From assembly GCA_028822845.1 (NCBI GenBank), contig JAPKCS010000002.1:60854-124853 (forward strand): 64,000 nucleotides of DNA. Direction: 5' to 3'. Origin of the DNA: Candidatus Poseidoniaceae archaeon (GTDB lineage Archaea; Thermoplasmatota; Poseidoniia; Poseidoniales; Poseidoniaceae). This document shows positions 8,234 to 17,712 of the stretch, piece by piece (the stretch's first letter is position 1; each line of letters starts with the position of its first letter). The translations under genes were made by a program, and so were the position numbers. The notes below the pieces were generated by a model that saw nothing but the letters and a program-made list of their open reading frames with translations, was not told the DNA's origin and did no database searches.

Positions 8234-9691
8234 TCAGAAGTAAGGGACTGCGATGATAAACACCAGCATGAGCAACAAGGCGAGTGAAGAAAGGCTTGAT
8301 GCCTTGCTCGAAATATGATCCACCCACATCGGATGGATGTTCCACAGTTTTGTTTTCTTACCGAGGTTCTTGACGGCAGAAAGGGTGCCGTGGAGTGTGT
8401 CTTTGAACAGATGGCCTCCGTCGAATGGTACCATTGGGATGAGGTTGGTGAAGCCCAAGAGAATGTTCACCCACATCAACCAGAAAAAGAAATTGATCAT
8501 GAACATGATGCCGCTTGTCCCTAACACTGCTCCAAGCCCATCATCAGCCGCGGTGAGCATTGCTTCTTCCATAGGGTACATCGATACACCTTGGAGTTGG
8601 AAGGGGACAATCATGATGGTAAGGATGTGGAATGGTGCATAAATTCCTTTGACCAATGTCCCACCTTCAAAGCGAGGTGAGAATGGTCCTGCTAAGCGAT
8701 CAATACCTTCAGTGCCAGCCCCAAGTCCTTCCACGCCTAAGAATGGGTCTTCAGGTTGAATTTCCATGGCTTCCAAGGTTTTCTCAGTCCATCCAAGGTC
8801 TTGGTAATACTGGTATTTGTCGCCCAAGACAACGCTAAGCGTTTCCAACTGCCCATCTTCATGTTGGACCTCCATGAGGATCGTCTCATTGGCAGAATAC
8901 AAGTTCAGTTCATCCCGGAAACCATCGAGTCCAATCACTTCGGACCCGTTGATGGCGATGATGATGTCCCAAGGTTGCATGCCTGCGTTTTCAGCACCTC
9001 CATCGATAACAAGCGCCCGAACGTGTGGGTGAGGCGTCGTGGAGACCACTTGTCCGGCTAATCCACCGAGCATCAAAAGGCAGACAAAAGCCGCAAACAG
9101 GTTGGTTGCAGGGCCTGCTGCAAACATGCGCATCCGTTCTCGGCGAGGCGCTCGATGCAATTCTTCGTACTGGGGTTCTGCAAAGGCGCCGAGGGGCAAG
9201 GGTCCAAGTTGCAACAATCCAAACGCTCGTATTCTCATTCCGTGGGCCCGTGCAAGTAAGCCATGTCCAAATTCGTGAATCACCAGGGCGACAATAAAGG
9301 CCATTGCGCCCCATCCGAGGGGGATCATTGGATTCAATCCGGGGATGGCCACCAATTCACTTGCAGATGGTGGCGGCGTGGTTGGTGGTGAGAGCACTGC
9401 GCCGATGAAGGCCAATCCCATCAACAGGCCGACTAAGAGCATGGAACCGACGCAAATCCACAAAGCAACTTCTCCATAGATGCGCCAAAACCGTCGTGGC
9501 TTGGAAACCTTCTCGAGTATTTTCAGACCATAGGTTCCTCGAATCATCAATACGAATCCAAAAACCCTGCTTGCATTCCACTTGTCGAGGGTTCCATTTC
9601 GTTCCCAAATTCTGAGAAGTATGTACCACAAAAGTATGAGGAGGAGCCCAAGCTTCCAATCGGCTTGCACCGACCCCCATGCTCCATCCAT
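8234..9691 (-). CDS. Site-2 protease-like intramembrane zinc metalloprotease with PDZ domain
   Basis: Member of peptidase family M50, which cuts substrates inside the membrane. The zinc motif HEFGH is at residues 139-143 within a hydrophobic segment, and the partner motif NLIPMVPFDGGH (about 416-427) supplies the third ligand Asp 424. A PDZ-like segment lies between them (about 215-310; GGAENAGMQPWDIIIAINGS). Several further membrane helices are evident at both ends. 485 aa is within the family range. No obvious substrate, such as an anti-sigma factor, is adjacent. The start at 9691 is only 12 bp from the start of the divergent gene at 9704, so the promoters overlap. Confidence 0.9.
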   Translation of the reverse strand: MDGAWGSVQADWKLGLLLILLWYILLRIWERNGTLDKWNASRVFGFVLMIRGTYGLKILEKVSKPRRFWRIYGEVALWICVGSMLLVGLLMGLAFIGAVLSPPTTPPPSASELVAIPGLNPMIPLGWGAMAFIVALVIHEFGHGLLARAHGMRIRAFGLLQLGPLPLGAFAEPQYEELHRAPRRERMRMFAAGPATNLFAAFVCLLMLGGLAGQVVSTTPHPHVRALVIDGGAENAGMQPWDIIIAINGSEVIGLDGFRDELNLYSANETILMEVQHEDGQLETLSVVLGDKYQYYQDLGWTEKTLEAMEIQPEDPFLGVEGLGAGTEGIDRLAGPFSPRFEGGTLVKGIYAPFHILTIMIVPFQLQGVSMYPMEEAMLTAADDGLGAVLGTSGIMFMINFFFWLMWVNILLGFTNLIPMVPFDGGHLFKDTLHGTLSAVKNLGKKTKLWNIHPMWVDHISSKASSLSSLALLLMLVFIIAVPYF

Positions 9692-9703
9692 GGCTTGGCC
9701 AAC

Positions 9704-10327
9704 ATGTCTTCCGCCTTCAACCTAAGCGAATTGCCTTGGTTGGTGTTGAACAAAGTTGAATACGGTTCGATTGAACCAAGGAACATGGTGTCCCACCGAT
9801 TCGCTCTTGAAACATGGTGTGAGGAGGCATGGGGCCAAGTTCCGCTCCAAATTTCGGAATGGGCAGCCCATGACGATGTCCTTCAGGTGTTCATCAAACT
9901 CAACCGAGGCGTCCTCATCGCCGATTTTGCTATGGATTCTGATGGTGAATTGCAGTGCGAAGAACACCTTCACATCCCACAAGACCGCTGGAATCCCGGG
10001 TCTGTTCAAGCCCATCGGACCAATGAAGGCCGTGTCCGCTTTCGCCATCGATCTTCAGAAATCACTCTTTCTGCTCGGCTGCGGGCTCCTGAATGGGGTC
10101 AGGCCTTGCTTGAGGAATGGCTGATGCAACAACGCGGAGAAGCGCTGAAGCCCAAAGACCGCAGTCAAAGGCTCAGCAGCATCAATCGAAGTAAGTTAAG
10201 CATCGAGCGGAACCTCAATCAAGCGCGCTTAACGCACGCCCAATCAGAACTTGAACTGGTGAAAGAACGCCTTCTCTCTGCTGAATCAGGGCTCAACCCG
10301 AGAACCCGTTCGAGCGAAGAAGAGTGA
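9704..10327 (+). CDS. Hypothetical protein with C-terminal coiled coil
   Basis: About 207 residues from the ATG at 9704; an earlier start at 9665 would overlap the divergent protease gene. The N-terminal about 140 residues look globular (WLVLNKVEYGSIEPRNM, LQVFIKLNRGVLIADFAMD). The C-terminal about 60 residues are charged with heptad-like spacing (LSIERNLNQARLTHAQSELELVKERLLSAE), consistent with a coiled coil. No signal peptide or membrane segment. I recognise no family. It converges on dacZ with no spacer. Confidence 0.65.
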   Translation: MSSAFNLSELPWLVLNKVEYGSIEPRNMVSHRFALETWCEEAWGQVPLQISEWAAHDDVLQVFIKLNRGVLIADFAMDSDGELQCEEHLHIPQDRWNPGSVQAHRTNEGRVRFRHRSSEITLSARLRAPEWGQALLEEWLMQQRGEALKPKDRSQRLSSINRSKLSIERNLNQARLTHAQSELELVKERLLSAESGLNPRTRSSEEE

Positions 10328-11188
10328 TCAGCCCAAACGGACCTTGTAGCGGTCCCTTCCGTTTGCATAGAGCGTGATGGTACCAGAAGATGAGACACAT
10401 ATTGCAAGGCCTTGTGAAAGGGAAGATATTGCACGAGCGGCCAAGTGCCGTCCGCCCTCTCCTGCTTTGGGTGAAAGGCCTGCAGGGACCTGGATGTAAC
10501 GTCCAGCATCGCTTGCAACGCCTTCCTTGTTGAACAGTATGGCACCATCAAGCCAAGCGAATTCAGCTAAAGTCTCGTGGTTTGCTTCATCGAGAATGGT
10601 TCGTTTCTCTGCTGGGTGGCCTTTGAACGGGTTCAACACCAAAGCTGTGGAATGTTTACGCAATGAAGGAAGACCACCAATGGCGAACAAAGCCCCCACT
10701 GCGTGCCCTTCGCGTCCACGCCCACCGAGGTGACGAGCAAGTTTCATCAATTGGGTCAACACTCCGAGTTCGATGTTGAATTCTTGAGCCAGGTTCGCAA
10801 ACCGGTTGGTGTTGAGCATGGTGGTGTCGATCACCATCACGCCATCGATTGGTTCAGCCAAGACGACCAACAACCGTTCACCCCTTGAAAGGCGGCCCTC
10901 GCCAATGGCTTGCAGGACCAAGTCATGCATTTGGTTGAGGACGCCAAGGCCGTGTGCACTCAAACTCTCTTCAAGCAGTGTGCATTCAATTCCAGCTTCT
11001 TCTAAGTGTTCAGCCACCCGGTTTTGACTCGTCAAGACAGTGAGTGGAATGCCTTCAGGTAGGACGTCTGCAACGAGGCGAACTTTGCGGGCGTTGCTCG
11101 CCATCATCAACACAGCGTTGAACGGCTTTCGGTCTGCTGCAAGGGTGCTCTTCACCATTGCCGCAAGGTCAACCATAGGCTCACTCAC
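10328..11188 (-). CDS. dacZ: Diadenylate cyclase (DacZ-type, c-di-AMP synthase)
   Basis: Predicted to make cyclic di-AMP from two ATP. The DAC domain occupies about residues 155-286: HAVGALFAIGG opens it, WLDGAILF carries the DGA active-site motif (about 214-216) and GGRHLAARAIS carries the RHxAA motif (about 247-251). The N-terminal about 150 residues form an alpha/beta region matching archaeal DacZ layout as I recall it. No membrane helices, so probably cytosolic. Its start overlaps the end of the macro-domain gene by 4 bp (11185-11188), so the pair is an operon. In archaea c-di-AMP is linked to osmotic and potassium homeostasis; no such transporter is in this window. Confidence 0.88.
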   Translation of the reverse strand: MSEPMVDLAAMVKSTLAADRKPFNAVLMMASNARKVRLVADVLPEGIPLTVLTSQNRVAEHLEEAGIECTLLEESLSAHGLGVLNQMHDLVLQAIGEGRLSRGERLLVVLAEPIDGVMVIDTTMLNTNRFANLAQEFNIELGVLTQLMKLARHLGGRGREGHAVGALFAIGGLPSLRKHSTALVLNPFKGHPAEKRTILDEANHETLAEFAWLDGAILFNKEGVASDAGRYIQVPAGLSPKAGEGGRHLAARAISSLSQGLAICVSSSGTITLYANGRDRYKVRLG

Positions 11189-11808
11189 GCAGTGGTTGTG
11201 TCTTCACCAGGCAACTGATCTTCAGTTTCCCGGTAGACAGTGCGCATATTGGAGATGAAGTTTCGTTCTTTAACGACCATTGTGTAGTCATAAAATCCAG
11301 GATCTTCTTGACCGTCCAAGAGACCGAGGATGATTTCGAGGGTAAGGCGAGCACCTTCGCGGTGTGGGTAGGCGAAGATTCCCATCGACAATGGAGGGGC
11401 AACAATGGATCGTATGTTGAGTGCTGAGATGCTTTCGAACATGTTGGTGTATGTTTCGGGGAGCAAATCACGTCGTGCTTCATCTTGATTCGGCCGGCGG
11501 CAATCAGGGCCGACGACGTGAATAATGTGCTTGAATTGTGAAGCCAACTGGAACGGTTCGGTAACGACGTTCTTTGTTACTGCGCACGGTGGTGCGTTGA
11601 TTTTCCGCATATCGAGGCAAATATTCCGTGTCACGTCGGTCAATTCTTGGCCGGCTTTGTTGTGAATCTGGGCATCAAGCCCTTCGCGTCCAGAGAGTCT
11701 GTTGTTGGCTGGTGTGACAAGGACGTCGCCCTCGTAATTCCAGATGTCGCCACCGACAACTCGTAGCGTGCCCCATTTGCATGTTCGAGCCATGTAAAGT
11801 TCTGCCAT
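11185..11808 (-). CDS. Macro-domain protein (ADP-ribose-type ligand binding)
   Basis: Single macro domain over most of its 207 residues. GDIWNYEGDVLVTPANN corresponds to the first ligand-binding segment, GREGLDAQIHNKAG to the conserved glycine loop, and APPLSMGIFAYPHREGARL to the phosphate-binding loop that reads G(I/V)F/Y in the family. Members bind or hydrolyse ADP-ribose derivatives, O-acetyl-ADP-ribose or related nucleotides. It is the first gene of a two-gene unit with dacZ and overlaps it by 4 bp. I infer a nucleotide-signalling context; whether it binds ADP-ribose or a c-di-AMP breakdown product cannot be read from the sequence. Confidence 0.85.
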   Translation of the reverse strand: MAELYMARTCKWGTLRVVGGDIWNYEGDVLVTPANNRLSGREGLDAQIHNKAGQELTDVTRNICLDMRKINAPPCAVTKNVVTEPFQLASQFKHIIHVVGPDCRRPNQDEARRDLLPETYTNMFESISALNIRSIVAPPLSMGIFAYPHREGARLTLEIILGLLDGQEDPGFYDYTMVVKERNFISNMRTVYRETEDQLPGEDTTTA

Positions 11809-11981
11809 CAGTCAACCAAGTGAGGCCACCTTACTTATCAAGTTCGCCAAAGCGCTGATAAAATGGCCAAATATTGACGATTCGATGGTGGCAACACGGC
11901 CAAAAAGCAACTCCTCTTTTCTACCTCGCCCGTTGGTCTTAGGGCGGTACTGCTAAACCCTACCCTCATCACCCGACTTCA

Positions 11982-14900
11982 ATGATGAACTCGAGGCTGA
12001 CTGCTTTGGCATTCGTCATTTTGCTCCTTTCATCCCCCCTGCTTGGCATGGTTTCTCCGGGGCAAACCGAGGCTGATTCAATCGAACCCCCGGGCGAAGT
12101 TCATCTCAGCGCCGCCTTTGATGGATTCAGCACCAAGGCTGAAGCAGTGGTGTGGAATCAAACCCCATGGCCTTCGATTGCAATGCCATCCGGCTTTGAT
12201 TTCCTCTCAGTCTATGACTACAGCGATGTTGGGGTGCTGATCAACAACAATTCAGAAGCGAGCCGGACCATTGGTTGGGCGTTCATATCAGCCCGAAACA
12301 TCACCATGGATCGAGTGTTCATTTTCAACAACAGCAGTGCCCCAACAAAAGAGACCATCAATCGCGATGAGTTCAACACTTACTTCGCCGAACCTTTCCT
12401 TGAACTGTTCCAGAACCGAACAAATGCGTCAAACATCAACTACCTCGTGACCACAAAAGGCATACCGCTCAGGATCAATGGAGGCGGTGACAAAGCAAGT
12501 TTTGATCAGGAATTGTCCTTGCTCGGCGGTCTTTACAACGGAAGCGTTGGTGCAGGATCATGGGTTAATCACGGGTATGGTCCACTCGCTGGTGGAGGCA
12601 TGGAAGCGTTTAGTCGCGAAACCTATGGTTTCTTTTTGGTCACTCGCCTCACCGGTTACACCGTTGAAACAGCGCTCGGTCTCATTGAAAAAGCCAACAA
12701 CAGCCTGGGCAACCGTGGTATTTTCGCTCTCGATTTAGCAACCAATCGAAACGGCTCAGGTTACAAATTCTGGAACGATGACCTCTATGTTGCGAACACC
12801 TCATTGAATGACACGCTTGGCCTGGTCACTCGGTTTGATGAAACTTCAACCTTCATGACCAACATCTCCAACGTCATGGGCTATGCATCATGGGGGTCGA
12901 ATGACGATGGTTGGTCGAGCAATGTTCTGCCAAACGGTGGATTTGACACGGCCAACACTTCGTGGTCCAGTGGTGCCGACTTCTGGAACGTGACGCTGCC
13001 GAACCTTTCCACGGGTGATTCGTTCAACTGGAGTCTGCAAAACGACGTGACCCATGGTGGAAGTTCTGCTATGGAAGCTGCTGTAGCGGCTGAATGCATG
13101 CCCGAAGCAGGTCACGGGGTCCAAGGCATCTTTGCAGAATTTTTCGATAACGCAGGTGTGAGTTTTAGCACAGCCTCGATGCCGTCGCTCATCGATCGTG
13201 TTCCAGACCACACCCGCATTGAATCACAACTCGATTACCCTTCGCGAAACAGTGCCTATCCCGGCCTCGACAATCGTTTCCAAAACGATTGGGGCGCCCG
13301 TTTCAGCGGCCTTATCGACGTTCCAGAGGCGGGAAATTGGACTTTTTACTTGACCAGCGACGATGGTTCTGAACTGTGGGTCAACGACACCAGCCTTGCT
13401 ACGAATTATGGCAGCCATGGTATGCGGGAGCGTTCAGGAATCATCACCCTTGATTCCGGCCTCCACGACTTTAGGATTGAGTTCTTTCAAGGCGGGGGTC
13501 CTCACGGTTTGATCTTGCAATGGGAAGGGCCCAACCAAAGCAAAACAGTGATTCCAGCTCCTTCCTTCCTTTTGGCAGGGGATTACATTCCCGCCCCTTC
13601 GAACCTTCAGCATCACTGGTCTTTTGAAGACACGACCGGTTCCATCGCTGATGATTCCGCATCAGGAAGCGCCAACCTAACCCTCAACAACATGAATTCG
13701 AGCAACTGGAGAACTTGTGTTGATGGCGGATGCTTGTGGTACGATGGGGTGGATGACTTCCTCGAGGTCGATGTTCAAGACTGGAGTGGTAATTTCACTG
13801 TCAGTCAGTGGGTTTGGGCCAACACAACGAACCTACCAAACTATGCCTCAGTGTTCGCAGTTGGGAGCCAAGCAAGTTCCAATGCCTCTTTCCAGCACGC
13901 TGTGTTCAGTGGGGAATGGCGTCTTCACAACAATCAAACTCATTCCTTTGGCGCAATCAATGCTCAGAATTGGACTCATCTTGTGACCGTGTTCGATAAC
14001 GGTGCGGTCCACCAGTACCTCGATGGCGTGCTGGTCCGAACCACAAACTTCCCCCAAGGAAGCGTTGACAGCATCGAATCCTATCGTTTAGGTGTCAACC
14101 GTGCAGGAAGCAGTTATTTTGAAGGAATGATCGATGAAGTGATGATTTGGAACAGCGCTCTAAGCGATGGAGAAGTGACCACGTTGAGCCGTGATATTTT
14201 CCTTGACTGCGCCGCATATTCCGGTAACGGTCAAGCGGCTGCGAGTTTACAACAAACATTCGCCATCGGACCTCTTGTTGAGAACCAGGGGTGGCTGACA
14301 TCAGCACAAGGCATGCGGACGGGGGATATTTTTGGGACCTTTGAAATCCTCATTGAAGGGCTGGATGCCAACGGCACGGTGGTTTCTTCCGATGTGTCTT
14401 CATCGACTGAATTCGGGACTTCATGGTCGTCGCTCACGATGAGGTTTGATCCAAGTGAGGATGCAGTTGAATTGCGAATCACTGTCCCTCTTGATTTGGT
14501 GGCAACCTCGACCGATGGTTCGGTCTTCCTCGACTCAATAAACATCCACCCAATCCGCCCCAGTCATGGTTGGGTGAATGGTTCGATAGCAGAAACAGCG
14601 GTTTCCACAGGTGCGCGTTCTTTCGCCCCAGGTACGACCTATGGTCAATCCCTGATCGCTGATCTTCTCGAAGATGGCGTTTCTGGCGTTAAGGGGTATG
14701 TGTACGAGCCATACCTCCAAGCAGTTGGACTGTCAAGTGTGCTGATGACGAGTTACGCCAATGGGTACAACCTAGCCGAGTCCCACGCAGCTGCCAACTT
14801 GCAAACCAGTTGGATGGGCGTGACGGTTGGGGATCCGAAAATGGCACCTTATGCCAACCTCATTCACGATGTCAACATCATCGATGTGCGCGTGCCTGAC

Positions 14901-17273
14901 AATGCCTCCTATGGCACCAACACCACCATTCAACTGGCGATTGAGAACAGGGGCATGGCTTCCGCGACTGGGTCATTGTTGATTCAAGACATACAAGGGA
15001 ATGTTGAATTATACAACGGTTTCCTTTCCCTCCCTGCAGGAGATCTTCAAGGTTCAAGTCTCATTCTCAACATCACCATTGTCCCTCAGAAGACGGGATG
15101 GATGGACCTTCGGATTCGTTACGACAGCGATGCCAACGCAACAGAACGTGTTCTTTCGAACAACCTCAAGACCCTCCGTTTGTGGGTCAATGAGCCCCCT
15201 GCAGTGGATTCGATTTACTGCGATTCATCGATTTACGCTCGAGGTGACAGTTTCATCTGCACCGTTGAAGCCAGCGACGATGTTGGTGTGACGGCTGTCA
15301 ACATGGCATGGACCGTGGTTGCAGACTCCTCAAATTTGTCGAATGCCTCATGGGTTAGCCAAACCCTCGGCGTTTTGGATGCTGTGCGATGGCAAACTTC
15401 GATCACATTACCGACCAACCTTACGCTCGGTTCGTTGGTCATTCAAGCAATTGCTACCGATGCAAGCATGCAAGAGACGCTCCGGGTTGTTCCAGACGTC
15501 GCCCAAGTGGTCGACGCCCAAGCCCAATGGTTTGGGCCTCATGTGAGTGGGGTTGATTCTGATGCTTGGTCGGGTGCAACACCTCTGGTGTATGCTCCAA
15601 CTGGTGGCTTTGCACGCGGTGAAAGCACGCCACTGAAGGTTTGCGTGCTCGATGCAGATCACGATCCTGTGTCGGAAGCGCCTTCGGTTCTCTCTTCGCG
15701 TGGTACCATTGGTAATTGGACCCATCAGCCTCAAATCGATGTGAACCATCATTGCTACTCAGGATCGCTCTTCCTTGAACCGGGGGTTTCTCTCGAGAAG
15801 ACCTCTTTGGAAGTTCGTTCCTCTTCAGGTGCCCTGCTCAGTTCGCGCCTGATTGGCATCGAAGACATTGACCCTCAGGTCTTGATTGAACTGATTGATG
15901 CAAATGGAGCATCACTCGACCGGGTTCGGGGGGGAGGTGGTGAATTCCTTCAATTGACCTTCTCGGACCTCGATGATCCACTCTCTGCAGTGACTGGGGA
16001 CCTCACGGTTGAATGGCCTGGGGCTTCACCACTTCTGTTGCCATTGGATGTTGCTGATATTGAGACTCCATTGATTGTGGAATTGACTTCCATCGAACAA
16101 CCGCTTGAATCTGGGGAGTTGAGGGTCATGGTTGATGCGACCGGACGGCACGGTGCCACCATCGTGCTGGAACAACGGTTTACCTTCATGCTTACACCAC
16201 CACTCATCGTTGAAGCAAGTGTGTGCGATGTTACAGGTCAGGTTCAATCCTTACGTTTCGGTGAAACACTCACATTGTATGCTTCCATTGAGAGTGAACG
16301 CTCCTTGGAAATCCTTCAGGCATCCATGTCTCAATTAGGTTGGTCTGTGAACGCTCCAAAATTGGTTGATTCAACTGTGTTGGAAGACCATCCTGTGGAT
16401 TGTCTGGCCTCGAATGCCACCTCCTTGACTCCGAATCAGTACCTTGTTGGGTTCCGATTGCGCCTTGATGGGTCCTTCATCGATGGTGGGGGGCAGATTA
16501 TGCTGACCGTTCGGGACATTGACGGCTTATCCAGTTCGTTGATGATCCCTATCGACTTCTTCCATGCTGCCCCATCCCTTACAATGGAGGCGATTACAAA
16601 TGCGACAGCGGGTGATCGAATCGAGCCTATCGCTTATGTTCATGACTTGGACGGCCTCTCCGATGTTGAATGCCTGGCGGTTGTTTCGAACAATGGTACA
16701 GCGTTGGCAAACTTCTCTTTAGAGGCACAAATGGAGGGCACCTCTCAAACCAATGCTTCGTTGTCCTTTGTCTTCCCAACGACCCCTGCCTTGGGCAACT
16801 CGACCCTTCGGTTCAATTTCAGTTGTCAAGATGGATGGGGTCAAACAGCTTCTGTTTGGTCTGAGACAACCATTGCACCAAAGCCACCCTGCATCGATTG
16901 TGCTCTTTCTGATGTCGAAACAACCGAGGCCGATGTTCTCAGCCAGATTGGCCCTTGGCTGTTCGGCCTCATCGTCGCGCTTGCCATTGTAGCGCTTGGT
17001 GTAACGGTCCAGGTGAAGCGAGGCTCGACCGAAACGACTGCTCCACTTTGGTCTCACGATGACGACGAATCCACAGCCGCTTCTCCTGAGGCTTTGCCAT
17101 TGACGATGCTTGAAGGATCTGAGATACCCGCTGGTTGGTCTGCAGAGGCTTACTTGGAATGGTTGACAGGACCTGCTCCAGATGGTTGGTCGGATCTTCA
17201 GTGGGACGCCTTCAGCGGGGAACAGATGCCATTTTTCGAACATCTGATGGTCGATGAGATAGAGAAGAGTTGA
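11982..17273 (+). CDS. Giant secreted anchored protein: TIGR03790-like region split by PA14 and LamG-like domains
   Basis: 1,763 residues. A signal peptide (LTALAFVILLLSSPLLGM) is followed by a TIGR03790-like region (about 60-290; NYLVTTKGIPLRINGG). A PA14-like domain follows at about 377-530 (GVQGIFAEFFDNAG, WTFYLTSDDGSELWVND), then a LamG/concanavalin-like domain at about 543-745 (LQHHWSFEDTTG, LWYDGVDDFLEV, FEGMIDEVMIW). At about 870-955 the TIGR03790 C-terminal pattern resumes (GVKGYVYEPYLQA, SWMGVTVGDPKMAPY). CARDB/Ig-like repeats, a membrane helix at about 1655-1675 and a cytosolic tail with AGWSAEAYLEWL complete it. PA14 and LamG usually bind glycans, so a polysaccharide- or particle-binding surface role is inferred. 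Starts MM; the first ATG is used. It ends 33 bases before the RAM gene. Confidence 0.88.
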   Translation: MMNSRLTALAFVILLLSSPLLGMVSPGQTEADSIEPPGEVHLSAAFDGFSTKAEAVVWNQTPWPSIAMPSGFDFLSVYDYSDVGVLINNNSEASRTIGWAFISARNITMDRVFIFNNSSAPTKETINRDEFNTYFAEPFLELFQNRTNASNINYLVTTKGIPLRINGGGDKASFDQELSLLGGLYNGSVGAGSWVNHGYGPLAGGGMEAFSRETYGFFLVTRLTGYTVETALGLIEKANNSLGNRGIFALDLATNRNGSGYKFWNDDLYVANTSLNDTLGLVTRFDETSTFMTNISNVMGYASWGSNDDGWSSNVLPNGGFDTANTSWSSGADFWNVTLPNLSTGDSFNWSLQNDVTHGGSSAMEAAVAAECMPEAGHGVQGIFAEFFDNAGVSFSTASMPSLIDRVPDHTRIESQLDYPSRNSAYPGLDNRFQNDWGARFSGLIDVPEAGNWTFYLTSDDGSELWVNDTSLATNYGSHGMRERSGIITLDSGLHDFRIEFFQGGGPHGLILQWEGPNQSKTVIPAPSFLLAGDYIPAPSNLQHHWSFEDTTGSIADDSASGSANLTLNNMNSSNWRTCVDGGCLWYDGVDDFLEVDVQDWSGNFTVSQWVWANTTNLPNYASVFAVGSQASSNASFQHAVFSGEWRLHNNQTHSFGAINAQNWTHLVTVFDNGAVHQYLDGVLVRTTNFPQGSVDSIESYRLGVNRAGSSYFEGMIDEVMIWNSALSDGEVTTLSRDIFLDCAAYSGNGQAAASLQQTFAIGPLVENQGWLTSAQGMRTGDIFGTFEILIEGLDANGTVVSSDVSSSTEFGTSWSSLTMRFDPSEDAVELRITVPLDLVATSTDGSVFLDSINIHPIRPSHGWVNGSIAETAVSTGARSFAPGTTYGQSLIADLLEDGVSGVKGYVYEPYLQAVGLSSVLMTSYANGYNLAESHAAANLQTSWMGVTVGDPKMAPYANLIHDVNIIDVRVPDNASYGTNTTIQLAIENRGMASATGSLLIQDIQGNVELYNGFLSLPAGDLQGSSLILNITIVPQKTGWMDLRIRYDSDANATERVLSNNLKTLRLWVNEPPAVDSIYCDSSIYARGDSFICTVEASDDVGVTAVNMAWTVVADSSNLSNASWVSQTLGVLDAVRWQTSITLPTNLTLGSLVIQAIATDASMQETLRVVPDVAQVVDAQAQWFGPHVSGVDSDAWSGATPLVYAPTGGFARGESTPLKVCVLDADHDPVSEAPSVLSSRGTIGNWTHQPQIDVNHHCYSGSLFLEPGVSLEKTSLEVRSSSGALLSSRLIGIEDIDPQVLIELIDANGASLDRVRGGGGEFLQLTFSDLDDPLSAVTGDLTVEWPGASPLLLPLDVADIETPLIVELTSIEQPLESGELRVMVDATGRHGATIVLEQRFTFMLTPPLIVEASVCDVTGQVQSLRFGETLTLYASIESERSLEILQASMSQLGWSVNAPKLVDSTVLEDHPVDCLASNATSLTPNQYLVGFRLRLDGSFIDGGGQIMLTVRDIDGLSSSLMIPIDFFHAAPSLTMEAITNATAGDRIEPIAYVHDLDGLSDVECLAVVSNNGTALANFSLEAQMEGTSQTNASLSFVFPTTPALGNSTLRFNFSCQDGWGQTASVWSETTIAPKPPCIDCALSDVETTEADVLSQIGPWLFGLIVALAIVALGVTVQVKRGSTETTAPLWSHDDDESTAASPEALPLTMLEGSEIPAGWSAEAYLEWLTGPAPDGWSDLQWDAFSGEQMPFFEHLMVDEIEKS

Positions 17274-17305
17274 AGTCCTTTGGCGTACCGCTATGGTTGA
17301 TTACC

Positions 17306-17539
17306 ATGGCGGTTGGATACGTACTCATCAATGTCGAACCTGGGAAAGAACACGAGGTTTACCTCGCAGTGAAGGACATGGATCATGTTGTAGATGCGAC
17401 GCTGTTGTTTGGCGATCATGATTTGATCGTCAAGCTTGAAGCTGAAAGTTTAGCGACCATCGCCAAGTCGGTTGTTGAAGCAATTCGGCAGGTGCCGGGT
17501 ATCATCGATACCAAGACTCTTGCTGGGGCAGAACTCTAA
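17306..17539 (+). CDS. Stand-alone RAM/AsnC ligand-binding domain protein
   Basis: About 77 residues (start MAVGYVLINVEPGKE; an upstream in-frame start overlapping the previous gene is less likely). The sequence matches the effector-binding half of Lrp/AsnC regulators: an N-terminal beta strand (AVGYVLINVEPG), a helix (EVYLAVKDMDHV), VDATLLFGDHDLIVKLEAE, then QVPGIIDTKTL. There is no DNA-binding helix-turn-helix, so it may sense amino acids or modify full-length Lrp proteins by hetero-assembly. Short archaeal proteins of this type are common. Co-directional with the giant protein upstream. Confidence 0.8.
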   Translation: MAVGYVLINVEPGKEHEVYLAVKDMDHVVDATLLFGDHDLIVKLEAESLATIAKSVVEAIRQVPGIIDTKTLAGAEL

Positions 17540-17666
17540 CTCAAATCTTTCATCTGGACTGCCGGTTTTGAAACCGAGGCACTGGGGCTTTGTGGTTGAA
17601 AAGTGGTCTTTGGAATGGGGTACTGCGCTCCCTATACTGAGCAGTGTTGCCTTTGTTCGGCAAAAC

Positions 17667-17704
17667 TATTATATACTCAGTGTTTCACAAACCTTACCGG
17701 AGGT
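17667..17704 (+). promoter_or_regulatory. Probable TATA box and ribosome binding site of MC1
   Basis: TATTATATA at 17667-17675 is a strong archaeal TATA-like element about 40 bases before the ATG at 17713. GGAGGT at 17699-17704 is a good Shine-Dalgarno match 8 bases before the ATG. Together they suggest a strong promoter with a very short leader, fitting an abundant chromatin protein. Confidence 0.65.
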
Positions 17705-17712
17705 AATCCGAA

